64,000 nt of DNA from Ottelia alismoides (GCA_037367405.1 JAZKJV010008264.1:372001-436000), one strand, 5' to 3'. Positions 46,312 to 57,580 are shown, counted from the stretch's first letter. Translations and numbers: made by a program. Notes: generated by a model not told the origin, from the sequence alone.

Positions 46312-46704
46312 CTGTACTTAGGACACGCCTTGTCCTAAGTATAGGGGGTGCACACACTGAGCTGTGATCTATTTTCTTCTATTCTTCTTTTCTTCTTTTC
46401 CTTTCCTCTCTTCTTTGATCTTCTCCATGGTCTCATCTTCTTGTCTATACTTAGGGATATCTGACCCTAAGCATAGGGGGAGACAATCGGAGTATGATTT
46501 GTTCATTCCCACCCTTGACCCTCCCTGCATTGTGTACAATCTGCTATACTTAGGATTATTTGATCCTAAGTATAGGGGGGACAGTCGACTTCTCATTCGT
46601 TCATTTATTCCTTTATTTATTCTTTTGGCTTGCCTATACTTAGTACGAATTATGTCTTCTCTTTTCTCTCCGATCTATGAGGACATAGCTCAAGCTAAGT
46701 ATAG
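46312..46704 (+). repeat. Four hairpins carrying polypurine-tract-like motifs
   Basis: Each has a left arm like CTATACTTAGGAT and a right arm like ATCCTAAGTATAG followed directly by GGGG. Arms: 46312-46325 with 46331-46344; 46445-46456 with 46465-46476; 46544-46556 with 46563-46575 (13 perfect pairs); 46633-46642 with 46695-46704. The right arm plus G-run closely matches the element's own polypurine tract at 48685-48698. Confidence 0.85.
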
Positions 46705-46734
46705 AGGGGTCGTATATACTCTGTACATACTTTA

Positions 46735-48684
46735 GCCATAACTCGTACTTTCGTATGTTTACTAATAAATATGGCTAATTATACGTGTTAAAATTCATTA
46801 AAAACTTTAATAAAAAGATGTTTATACTCCTCAAATTCTTTTTGTATTTACTGATTAATAAATCAGGTGAAAATATTCTCTGCAAAATGTTTGAAAAATA
46901 GTTTGAAAATCTGTGTGAAAAATCTTTTGAAAACTATTTGGAAAATGTTTTGCACATGTTTTCAACCTTTGTAAAAATATTTTGATTGAAAAATTTATTT
47001 TCTTTGTGTGAAATAAAAGGTTTGAAAAACGATTTGCAAAGAGTTTGAAAAATGGTTGCAGAAATATTTGAAAAATCTACATATATTGTTTGGAAAACCT
47101 TTGTAAAATGATTTTCAAATGTGTGTACATGTTTGCAAAAACTGTTTGTAAAAATTAGTTTGGACTATAGTTTTCAAATTGTTTGAAAACGTTTTTCAAA
47201 ATAAGTTTGAGGAATACATACATCTCACCTAAAATTCTTTATATAAATGTATAAAACTAACCACTTACCCTTGTAAATTCTTAAAATCCACTTGTATATA
47301 TAAAATGCATCCCCGTGTAAATATTTGTACCTAGATTTTGGCCAAAACCTTTTTGTTTTCAAAAATCCAAAAAACATTTGCAAAATTAAAATCCAAAAAC
47401 ATTTGAAAAATATTTTTGAAAAATACAAAAAAATATATATGCATCATCTTCTCAAAATCCTATAAAAAGTTCAAAATCTTTGAAAATTGCATCACAAAAA
47501 TATTTTCTGCATTCTGTATATCATTTGCATAGAATGAGCATTTTTCGGATTAAGTGTGATAGTTGAACGAATCTAAGTAAAATCCAAAGATTGGAGCTTG
47601 GTTGGACCTTAAAATCTACCTAATAACAGGAGCCTTATAAGAGCTGGAATTGGGATACTTCAGGTATTAGTTGACTTAATTCTTTGAGGATCATGAGACT
47701 TGGTTCAATGGATTCTTGACTGCCTAAGTAGAGTATTTCGGAGCACACGCACGACTCTTGTTGATAATGACCTAACTTGGACACCTACACCTTTCACTTG
47801 ACTTAACTCAGTTGGAGTGGTGAGGGGGTTGGATTTGCCGATATGAGACGCACACAGGTGGAAACATTTGTCCTCCTCTAGGGAGGGAAGTGCACCCCAA
47901 CCCGTCCAGTGATCATGAGTTTCAAGGATAGGAGATTGTGGGTTGTAATAAAGCTTCAAAAGAGGGATAGTCTACTGGCTTAAGAGGAAAAACTCCCTAT
48001 GTAAATGCTGTTGTATATAGTATTCAAAAAAAAATGCAAAAAGCAAAAACTCCAAAAAAGTGGACAGATCTGTACAAAAATAAAATGCCTGCCGGAGAGT
48101 ACATATGTGTATAGCCAAATAAGCAAGCTTGAGCTTCAAGTCAAATCATGTGAGCCTGCAGCTGGATGACTTGACTACACTGGTCTTGCATCCTAGGATA
48201 AGTAGCTACACTGGCTACCGTCCATTCTTCTCTTCACCCCTCCTCTTGGGCTGATTGCCACTTGAACTTAGAAGGGAATACCCTGCTCCTTGAGGAATGA
48301 GTTTTTGGATTGGGGAATCATTGGGTTGCCATATTGGAGAAGTCAGTCTCTTTGTCATTTCAGTTGGGGAGAGCCATCATCACTTACACTGTACGAGTCA
48401 GATTCATAGTCATAAGGGTTTGCGTATGAGTTGAAGTATTCTGACCTGGCTATTGAGGAGACTTGAGCAGAGTTTTAGGATTCTCAGGGGCTGTTGGATT
48501 TCAAATCCGATTACCACTAAGGTTTCACCCGCACTAAAATTTCCAAAGGTCCGATTTAAGCTCCAAACTTTGATTTTGTGAAGACAAGTTTGATAATCAA
48601 ATTTAATCCACTTTCTGCTTTTTCTTTTCTTTGTTTTTCTTTCTGCACTTATTGCATAAGTGTTTGCTAGGGACTAGCAAAGGT
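46735..48684 (+). other. 3' non-coding region of element D, no envelope frame
   Basis: No open frame longer than 85 codons. About 46860-47210 is a tract of degenerate TTTGAAAA/TTTGTAAA units with variable spacing. The rest, to the polypurine tract, is unique in the window. Frames at 47225-47428 and 47705-47959 on the minus strand look incidental. An Athila envelope-like gene, if it ever existed here, has been lost. Confidence 0.7.
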
Positions 48685-48698
48685 AAAGTATAGGGGGA
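48685..48698 (+). other. Polypurine tract of element D
   Basis: AAAGTATAGGGGGA directly precedes the 3' LTR start TGATGAATTC. A small inverted repeat, TTTGCTAG...CTAGCAAA, stands just upstream (about 48663-48681). Confidence 0.88.
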
Positions 48699-51600
48699 TG
48701 ATGAATTCACATTTCATCATCTTTATTCTATCATTTTGGCCACAAAAACCCTAGCAAATGCATGTAAATACCCTTAATTAGAGCATCTTAGCATTCATGC
48801 ATGTGCATGTAAATAGTGTGTAAAATACTGTATTTAAAGCCAAAATTATAGAATAAATAAAAGAAAAGAAAAAAAATAAAATATTGTAAATATTTTATAA
48901 CCTGATACCCCGAGACCTAGGCATCTTGATGAATAGGTCGACAAGGAATAAAGTAGGGGGAGATAAGGGCCAGACACCTATTCAGTTTATTCTTTCCTTA
49001 TTCATTTTTTGGGACGTATTTTTGGTTCCACTTTTTATACCTCAAATAAAGAAACCTTGTACATGAAAGTTGTAGATATTTAAATAAATAAAAATACAAA
49101 ATTTATTTCATACAAAAATACTGTACAAATAAAAAGTTATGATCTAAATAAAAGTCCAAAATACCAACTTCCCAGACCTGTATCTTGCACATAAAAGCTC
49201 GAAATGCATCAAACTCACCTTTAGTTGTATATAATTTAAAATAATCTATTTAATGAAGGTGGTTTCGCATTTGACGGAGCTACTGTTTGAAAGTTGAGTT
49301 TTGGACCCCTATTGTATACTTGTACAGAATAGAATATTCATTTTATTATTTATTCATTATTTTTATAATTTTCTAATTTTATTTTTTTGTAAATATTATT
49401 TATAATATATATGTACATTAAAACAAGAACAAAAACCTCAAGAAAACACAAAATAAAATACTTATGTACAACACACCTAGGTATAATATCTTTACATATA
49501 CCTATATAATTACTATTTATATTTTATTAAGTGAACAAGATACATCAGAAAAATAAAATAAAGATATATTTAAATGTATAAAGATATTTTATAAATTTAT
49601 AAAATAATAAACAAAATTAAATAAGTTAAATATACAAAATAAAAAAAAATAAAATATATAGATATATATACCTATATAGGGCATAAAGGGTAATTTGTAA
49701 TTAAATACCTCATAAAAATAAATAAAAATCACCATAAATTTCTTTATAAAATAAGAAATATTTTTTATTTTATAATCTAAAATTAATAAATTCATTTACT
49801 ATTTTATTTCGATTTTACAAATAATTTTTGGCTCTAAATTTCCTAGTTGGTCCACGTGGACCAACAAGGTGCGGTCGCTTGTTGACCTCGGTCAACTCCC
49901 TGGCCGAGGCTTGCAAGCTTCTGAAGCCTGTGATTTTGTCCCATTTTCAAGAAATTCTAGTGCCTAATCCTTTCGTCCTCTCCCCTCTATTTATTTTTGG
50001 GAATTCCTCTCTGTACATCCTTGATCCTCGCCGAGCCTTTAGATCTCCCCAGATCTTCATCATGTACGCGTGTTCTTGCTCCCAAACTCACGCCACCACC
50101 GTGTATATATCTGACCCGCAAGCTCCGAGCCCAATTTTGAACCATTCTTGGCCATCAATCCTCCTCCCCGTTGCGCTCTTCACGTTGCTGGAGGTGACAG
50201 CTCCTCAATCGTACCCTCAGGCGAGTCGAGGAAGCCTCGAATCGGCTCCACCATCTCCGCCGACCTCCGGCATCGAGGTTCTACTACCTCAGGCCCCCAC
50301 CTTCGAGGTTTGCCCTTTTCCCCTTTTTTATCTCGCATTTTATTTCCCTTATCTTCAGGATCAAAAACCCCCAAAAATATCCGAGTTCCATCCATCGATT
50401 CACCTCCCATCGCTCATCGCCGGAGCGCACCTCCGGCTGAAGCCCCCTCGCCTTCCACCGACCATCTCCGACTTCCCATTCTCCTCCGCGAGGTCCAGGA
50501 AGTTTTCCCTGGACCCTCTCACCCCGTTTTGCATGTCAAGGCACAGTCAAAGCCCCTGGGGGCCATTTTGCGTAAATCGTCGGAGCTACCTGAAGCTCCG
50601 AGCTCCGCCGCCTTCGCGTCAGCACCTCGATGTACCTCCGACGAACCAGAGCCCTCCAGCATCTAGCCTGACCTCCCAGGAGCTCGCAGCTTAATTTTGG
50701 AGCACATCCACCATCGGATACCCGAGATCAAGCACAGGGAAGTTCGCCTCGCCGGCGTTCTTCCCTGTTCCTCCACCTCGCTCCTCCGCCATTCGATCGA
50801 GCCGCTGCCCCAGTTCTGATCTCCACCGTTGGATCGCGTCACGCCACCACCATCAGATCTTCATCCGAGGATCTAATCTCACCGTCCAGCTGCGAACCGT
50901 CATCGCGCGTTGTGCGCGCGCCACGTGGATAAGTGAACGACCCTCTGTCGTTCGATCGCGCACGAGGAATTAGGATTGAGTATTTTGCACTTCCACCCTC
51001 GCCATTTTTTGTATTTTAATTCAGTCCAGAAACTTTTAGGCGTAGTTTAAAAAAATTGTAATATTTACATCCAAGCCCCCATACTTTCTTTATTTGCACT
51101 TAGGTCATATCCACGTCACCTCACGTGCCCGTGCGCTGAGGGGGCTGGGTATTTTGCATAGGACTCCCTGAGGGTTTGTTTATTTCATTTCATTCCATGA
51201 ACTTTTTAATCAAGTTATAATATTTTACTAAAATTGCATATGAGCCCCTGGAACTTTGTAAAATTGCAAAAATACCCCTTCCAGGTCACGTATCTAGTGC
51301 GCGTGAGTTGGACATTTTGCAGCGAACCCCCTCTAGGTTTGGGTATTTAATTTTAGTCCAAAAAATTGTATTTAACGTTATATATCTTTGGAAAAATTGC
51401 AAGTAGGAACTTGGACTTCTGTGTATTTACATTTATGCCCTTGCTAGTATTATATTTTTGCTTGGATGTTTTTGTTTGTTTCATGCATCATTTTAACTCG
51501 AAAAATTACCAAAAAAATACCATGGGCTCCTGTTGCATTGTAGTTTAATGCCATATTTTTAATTTGCATTTTTATTGCATTTTCATATTTATTAAAAATA

Positions 51601-52382
51601 AAAAAACATGCATTTTCAGCACTGTATGCATTAGAAAATCCATAAAAATTATAAAAAGTTTTTAAAAATTTAAAAAAAATTATATTTTGCGTGTTTTATC
51701 ATTTTTTAATGTCAGTCCAAAAATCATTAAAAAATTCACAGTAAAACTTCTAAAAATTAGAAAACTCCTAAAAACTTCATAAAAATCTAAAAAATTCTAG
51801 AAAAATCCTAAAATTACAGACTCAATTTCGTAGTTTCCTTATTTTATTTCCTTTATTTTAAAATTTATTTGAGGAATTTTTGATACTGTTTGATAATTTT
51901 TATCCTCATTTTAATTCCAGGCAGTAGGTTAGTTCACTGTTTTCTAGCGTTTTGACTTTTAAAAAAATACCAAAAAACATCCATAAAAATCTCCAAAAAT
52001 CACAAAAAACATCATAAAATTATAAAAAGACCAAAAACATTGTGTTTCCTGATTTTTGATTATCTTTACCTATTTTTATAAATACTCTATTCCTCTCTCT
52101 CTCTCTCTCTTATATTGTATATAAATTCTATTATTGAAGAAGAAAACATAAAAATATAAAATATAAAAAGAAAAGATAAATCAGTAAATTAAAAACCAAA
52201 ATATAAAAATATAAAATCAAAAATTAAAAAAAATATAAAATTCAAAACCCAAAAAAAATAGCACATTTAGATAAATATTCACAACCACATTTTGTGCATC
52301 TTTGCTAGTTCTGTCCTGCTTGTTCCCTGTGTTCGACACTCTATACATTTGCACACTATACACATATTTCCCTGTGTTATCA
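48699..52382 (+). repeat. 3' LTR of element D
   Basis: Collinear with the 5' LTR from TGATGAATTC to CTGTGTTATCA. A deletion of about 150 bases near the right end joins CACATATTT to CCTGTGTTATCA but spares the last 11 bases. The CT tract near 52092 is longer than in the 5' copy. The frame at 49828-50694 (288 codons) crosses a base deletion relative to the 5' copy and is not called a gene. CTCGA follows at 52383-52387. Confidence 0.92.
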
Positions 52383-53047
52383 CTCGACAAACTCTCTCCT
52401 ATGATCCTCTATCCAATGGTCCGGGTAAAATTACGTGCATAACTCATCAAAGAAAACCTCCCAAGCGATGGGTTCAATCAGGTGCTCCTTGGTAGCATTC
52501 CACCATGACTCTGCAAATCCAGACAGTGATTACTCCTCAATATCACCCACAGTTCGACCGGCGCATGTATCATCCACATCACCTTGGACAACTAGTACAC
52601 CCACAACTCAACATCCTCAGTGGTCATAGTAATATAAAATTGTGGCATGTATGCTCTATAATTATGTTGTGTATGGAGTCTAATGTTTACGCAGAGAATC
52701 AAGGTCCTCAAATCACTCTGACTCTTATTATAAAAACGGGTGTATGTCGGCCTCCTCCTCTGAAGGTCTATAGGAGGGGTCAAACTGGTCTAGGATCCTC
52801 TACTCTAAATGTTCCCATCATAGTTGGATGCCCTAAATGGAAAGTACCAACATAGAACTGCCACACTTCAATTCGCTCAACTCAGGGTGGTATGGTTCAA
52901 CATATCATTACTAATTTTTATTCCTTGTATTTTTATGAGTCATGTGCACATGGAAATGAACCTACTAGTCTCCTCGAACTATTGTAGGCGCAAGAGACAT
53001 ACACTTTGAATACCACATAAGAATTATATTTGTGGAGTGTATTGGAG
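52383..53047 (-). pseudogene. Element G interior, 5' part, with the start of gag
   Basis: On the minus strand, after the leader, translation near 52520-52390 gives ESWWNATKEHLIEPIAW, then EVFFDEL, a stop, and HRREFVE at the edge where D inserted. This is the first half of the retrotransposon-gag core (W-W-x-A-T-K-E-H-L), and it continues at 34174 downward. The plus-strand frame at 52505-52855 is a shadow. Confidence 0.68.
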
Positions 53048-53048
53048 T

Positions 53049-53067
53049 ATCTTTGTTCTGATATCAA
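53049..53067 (-). other. Primer-binding site of element G (tRNA-Met type, degraded)
   Basis: On the minus strand, TTGATATCAGAACAAAG follows the LTR end TTACA after two bases. It is the site TGGTATCAGAGC with two G-to-A type changes. It fixes the orientation of G. Confidence 0.72.
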
Positions 53068-53069
53068 TT

Positions 53070-54228
53070 TGTAACTCCTCCAAGGTCCATATACTCAGCA
53101 ATACACATCCATGACATATAATTATACATTCAAAATACCAAGATGTATAATACATGCAGGAGAGAAGTAATAAAGAATAACAATCACTATTTTTTTCATT
53201 TGTTTTACATTCATATACAATGTCCACAAAAATTAATACATTACCATACAACTAGAGCCTCATATACATACACATCATGTCCCTCAAAACCTATACAAGT
53301 ACTAGGACAAAAGAAACACAAGTTATTGCACCACTAGTTTTATCTGTTAGAAAGTCAACCCAAAAATTGTAAATCAATATGTTCCCAGTCCAACCCAAAC
53401 TAAGAAATATCAAGCCTAATCCCTACATGCATAGAATGAACGAAAAAGTCACAAACAATAAAAACTAATCCCCTAGATCAAATCAGCCTCTCACCCCAGC
53501 AAATCAAGAAGAAATTTTAAAAATAAATGCAAACAAGGTAGCATGCATTCAATAAGAATAAGACAAATGCAACATCGGGCATCCATCATGCATACCAATC
53601 TCAGCGACCTATGCAGGCAAGACAAGGCAAATCCGATGCGATCCGACAATGTCGAAGTCCAACCCATTGGAAATAAAATGCAGAAGATGAAATCAGGGGG
53701 GGGGGGATCCATACCTATCAAATCGAGAAAGACCCTGTAGTGAGCTCTACACGTGGACGCCTTCGGATTCGTGATCGGCAACTCCGACGACCTCCTGCAA
53801 TGGTGTGATGATGCAAGGATCTCCATCAAGCTCAAGCTTGGACAATGGGGCTGGGTCGAGCAGACCGAGAACCTACTTGCTTTTAAACACAATTTTGACT
53901 AAACAGGTTCGGATTCAGATCCATTTCGAGTTCGGATCCATTTACCAAACTGCGATCGTAAAACGACCATATCTCCCTCGTCTGATGTCGGATTTCGATG
54001 TTCTTGGTATCGTTGGAAAGGTCTCGATGAGTACTCCGAAATAAATTACTTATTTTATAAATTTGGATAACATATCAGGTTTGAAGTTTAAAAGGAAGTG
54101 AATGAAAGTGTATAAGAGTCGGATCAAATTTTGTATCTCGAGCCGTATTGAGACTATATTTTTAGGGACATACGATACCTATATCATATTTGGTATTTTA
54201 ATACAAGATATAGTCTTTGGATCTCACA
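53070..54228 (-). repeat. 5' LTR of element G
   Basis: On the minus strand runs from TGTGAGATCCAAAGAC to GGAGTTACA, 1159 bases, partner of 31749-32904. A run of G (about 53696-53706) is unique to this copy. Its right edge at 54228 abuts organelle-like DNA. Confidence 0.8.
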
Positions 54229-57120
54229 ATAGCACATGTGAGGTACAAGGTGAAGTGATCCTGTCACTTGGTGCTTCATTCCAGTGGCGCCATCTCCAGG
54301 CCTCTTAAAGCCATGTATTGGAAAAGGCTAGATCAGCTTCATCCTTCGGTTTAGACTTTCTTCTTTTAGAATCTTCTCTGACTTCTGGTAAAGAAAGAAG
54401 ATCAGAACTCATCTTGGCAACTTGATCTATGATGATAGGGATGGAGTAGGTAGAAAGAACGAGCCGTAAGCGAAGACGGCATAGCTTTTCCATAGCTCTG
54501 AAGCCCCTACCACTCATCATGTTGAGCCAAGAGGGGAAGCGAGGTATCGACCTCAGGTTGGATGATCAGTATGACCTTCTATCGGGGTGACTTTCCACCA
54601 CCCAGATTCGATCGATAGATACATGAAGGTCTGGCCGGACTTCCAGGAATCCATAGTAGTAGCAAGCAAAATAGAGAAAACAGATGCAAAACAGGATCCA
54701 AGCGATCTGAGGAAGAACCCCCATTCGCCAACTCCTCAAATGCATAGAGGATATAGAGGGCCCATCTAAGAATATCGAAATTCGAAGTGAGAGAAGGAGA
54801 GGAAGAAATTGCGAACTCAACTAGTCACCTCCTCCTCTTTTGACTCGTCTATTTCTATCTCTGAGCTCTTTCCCACTTCCATTCTCAATCGCTCCCATAC
54901 GTCGTAGACTCCTTCATCTTCGACTGGATGAAAGCAAGACAATCTGTTTATGGGCCTCTGCTCCTCTGAGAATATTCTAGAACCCTAGCAGATGACAGTG
55001 GAACATACCTTCTCCCTCGTCCGCCCTTCCCCTTGACTTCCCGAGCGAGGATCGAGCGGTCAGTTTCTGCTGATATTTCGTCGACTATTTTTATAAATCA
55101 ACCTTTCTGACTTGATGATGATCAGACAGTTGTCTAGTTATGGAGATCTTGTCGTGGTAGTGACCTAACCAACTAGATAGCATGGGATGAAGTTTATTGA
55201 AGACTAGGGAACTATGAAAGGACTTCTAGACTGGTGACCTCTTCCTACTTTTTCTCACATATTTGCTTCGCTTCTGGTAGAGCTACATCTAATAGTCTCG
55301 TGCCTACTGAGCTTGGAAGATTCGTGGGCAAGAGCAGTTTCTTCATATCACCTCTACCCATGTGCTAGTGGAAAGGTCGAGCCTCATCTCTGTCGTATCC
55401 AATGCATCCTATGAGCATGTAGCCATCTACTGCAGAAAATAGTCAAGTCCTGCTTAAATATCTGATGCTTCTTATCTGCTTTCCACTAGGAGATGACTGG
55501 AAGGCATGCGTCTGACTGCACTATGATCAGCCGTAGAGCTTTTACCCGATACCGACAAATCAAAGGTAGTCGACAACCGTACCCGTGATTGAGACGAATG
55601 AACATACATGTCTCTTCTCTGTTGTTATCTTCTATGTTGCTGATGCAGAAACTTATAACTAGTTGCTCGAAGCGCATGAGGGATCTGACTCTAGGTAGGA
55701 AGATGAAGGAAGTGGATTCCATTGTGAAATGAGTCGAATTCTTTCAGGGGAGGGAGAAGAAAGAGCAAGAACAAGATCAGAGGATGGAGCTGTTTATCAC
55801 TAGTACAAATGCTCGTGCCTATTCTTCTACTACATCTTCCTAGGCAAGATCACTGTGAAACACACCTCCGATGACTCAGAGCCAATTCAAGAACCTGTGG
55901 GAAGCACCCGAGCGTCAAATGATGCCCTATTTGACGTCTGGTTTGATAGCCTTTATATTAAGATGACCCCATAGAGTATTATATAATAGATTAGGCTTTA
56001 AGAGCTCAAATCAATAAATCAATTAATAGTAGCTTTTTTTGTCTTTAAAAGGATTTCTGTGATCAGATAGTAGCTACATTGGACATATTAGTGGGCCTTC
56101 TCGTCCTCTTGATACAAAGGAGGTCAAAGAACAAACAAACTTAGATAATTGTCTTGCTGCCTTCTAACTAGTTAATGTGGCTTTTGTTCCCCGGATTGAC
56201 CTGGAGCAAGAAGGATCTCGAAGAGTTGGAGCGAAGTTAGTTGGAAGATCCTTCCCGGCATCTCCGGGGGATGATATTCAGAGTGGGAATAGCAGTTGCT
56301 TGCAGCGAACAACCCTGATGTGAGCCCAATATATAATAGGAGGATGGATTTCCGGTATTTTCTAAAACCTATGGTTGAAGAAGGGTAGAATCCTCAAGTG
56401 GGTCTCAGTAAGGAGGTTAACTCAATGGTAGTGATCCTGCATCACGTGTAGCTTCTACAAGCAATTCTTTCAATCAGATGGACTTTGACTAGCTATTCAA
56501 AGTCCAGGGTTCACCGTGGAGTGGGCTACCTTTGATTCTTTTCATTTTTGACTAATTATCTAAAAAAAGGTGCCATAACCAAGATCTTTTAGCTGGCCCT
56601 TAGAGATCTAACTAAAAATCAAGATATTCCGAAGGGACTACGATGCATTCCCAGATACAGCTATATAGGAAGCGAAGAAGCATAAAATCTAGTAGTAAAA
56701 GAAGACCTCTGCCAGTGGGTTCCGCGTATGGGGCGAGCTAGTTCAAGGGGAAGAAGCCAAGGCTTTTTTCATTAAGCCATAGGACTCTACTTAATAGACT
56801 TAATAAATAGAAGAGAAAGAGCACATTTAACTCCCGCTCTGCCAACTATTTCTCTATAGCCGTCACCTCTCGGTCGAGCCACTTCCCCTCGCAAGTCAGA
56901 AAAGGTAAATAGGAAACGCGACTAACTAATATCAGCTTCGTTGTAGGGAAAGATGAGAGAGCCCACGGAGCAATATGCTGACAGTCAGGTCGAGACACTT
57001 TTCCCTTGTGCCTGCCTGCCCAGATGCAGCGAGTTGGCGAGTTCTACCCACATTGTGAAAGAGTAAAGCCTTCACCTATCGTTAGACTTCGAGTGTGAAT
57101 GGCAACTGAGGGTGTGAAAA
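54229..57120. other. Probable mitochondrial-type DNA in the nucleus
   Basis: Base composition and word use change at about 54300 from AT-rich transposon DNA to balanced sequence rich in phrases such as GAAGCGA, CTTTCTTC and AAGAGGGGAAGCGAGG, which I associate with plant mitochondrial intergenic DNA. No mitochondrial gene is recognised and no frame exceeds 90 codons. A tRNA-like phrase, GGTTAACTCAATGGTAG, occurs near 56415 without a credible full cloverleaf. The identification rests on impression and on the plastid-like piece at its right end; a database search would settle it. Confidence 0.42.
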
Positions 57121-57470
57121 AAGGGGGAGAGCTCTTTGTTCCTAGTTCTCCTTTAGTTGGATCCTCCAAAAACACAAGAATCCAATCAGGATTCCAACTC
57201 AGTACCTTTTTCTATTTTGAGATGAGTTGCTCTTTGGAGAGCATGGTACGATGAAAGTTAAGTAGTATTCGGGGGGGGGGGGATTTCTTGTCTATCGTTG
57301 GCCTCTACGGTAGAATCAGTCGGGGAGGCCTGAGAGGCGGTGGTTTACCCTGTGGCGGAAGTCAGCGGTTCGAGTCCGCTTATCTCCATCTCCAGCCCGC
57401 GAACTTAGCCGATACTATGACTACGATAACAACCAATTTTTCCTATTTATTAAGCAGGAAATTTTCCTAC
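57121..57470 (+). other. Plastid-derived fragment: spacer just upstream of rrn23
   Basis: From memory, the sequence around GAGTTGCTCTTTGGAGAGCA, GTACGATGAAAGTT, TTGTCTATCGTTGGCCTCTA, GGTAGAATCAGTCGG, GCCTGAGAGGCGGTGGTTTA, CCCTGTGGCGGA and GGTTCGAGTCCGCTTATCTCC matches the conserved plastid spacer between trnA and the 23S rRNA gene. It ends in GCGAACTTAGCCGATAC followed by altered sequence. A G-run of 12 interrupts it at about 57271. It could have come straight from the plastid or by way of the mitochondrion. The tRNA-like T-arm is part of the spacer, so no tRNA gene is called. Confidence 0.68.
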
Positions 57471-57580
57471 TTATGACTATAATTTTCACAAAGCATTTTA
57501 AGGTACTATGACTATAATTTCCTTTTAGCTGATACTATGACTATAATTTTTACAAGGCATTTTAAGGTAATTTCCTATTT
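57410..57580 (+). repeat. Local duplications at the edge of the plastid-like fragment
   Basis: GATACTATGACTA recurs at about 57411 and 57532, and ATGACTATAATTTTCACAAAGCATTTTAAGGTA recurs in pieces near 57474, 57509 and 57537. CCTATTTATTAA also appears twice. The pattern looks like filler DNA copied from the adjacent end during repair. Confidence 0.6.

Larger units (their letters stand above)
34180..52382 (+). mobile_element. Element D: 18.2-kb Athila-type Ty3 retrotransposon nested in G
   Basis: It has long LTRs (3822 and 3684 bases), a tRNA-Asp type primer site, a 1.5-kb leader, gag-pol in the order gag, protease, reverse transcriptase, RNase H and integrase, a 2.5-kb 3' non-coding part and a clear polypurine tract, with CTCGA duplications. 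Gag and the TGGCGCCGTTG primer site are typical of the Athila lineage. Athila elements often carry an envelope-like frame after integrase; none is seen here. Frameshifts separate nearly every domain, so it is dead. Confidence 0.92.
31749..54228 (-). mobile_element. Element G: short minus-strand Ty3-type element, split by D
   Basis: Two homologous LTRs (31749-32904 and 53070-54228) bound an interior that is 1.96 kb once element D (34180-52382) is removed. Read on the minus strand, the right LTR is followed by a tRNA-Met type primer site and gag sequence, and the left LTR is preceded by GAGGACGAGACTTCC-like sequence as in other plant Ty3 elements. No polymerase fits, so G is a non-autonomous or internally deleted element. 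The outer 5-base flanks (ACAGA, ATAGC) do not match, so at least one edge may have been rearranged. Confidence 0.75.

Noticed and set aside
46027..46735. Envelope-like gene after integrase of element D (frames at 46027-46338 and 46364-46735)
   Set aside because: The first is the integrase C-terminus; the second is read through the hairpin repeats and lacks signal peptide, heptads or a convincing membrane anchor.
56400..56530. tRNA-like phrase GGTTAACTCAATGGTAG and a later GGGTTCACC
   Set aside because: The two boxes are about 95 bases apart, the T-arm box is imperfect and no acceptor stem pairs. Not called as a tRNA gene.
57325..57390. tRNA-like sequence with GGTTCGAGTCC
   Set aside because: It is a known-looking part of the plastid spacer before the 23S rRNA gene and does not fold into a complete cloverleaf with a plausible anticodon.
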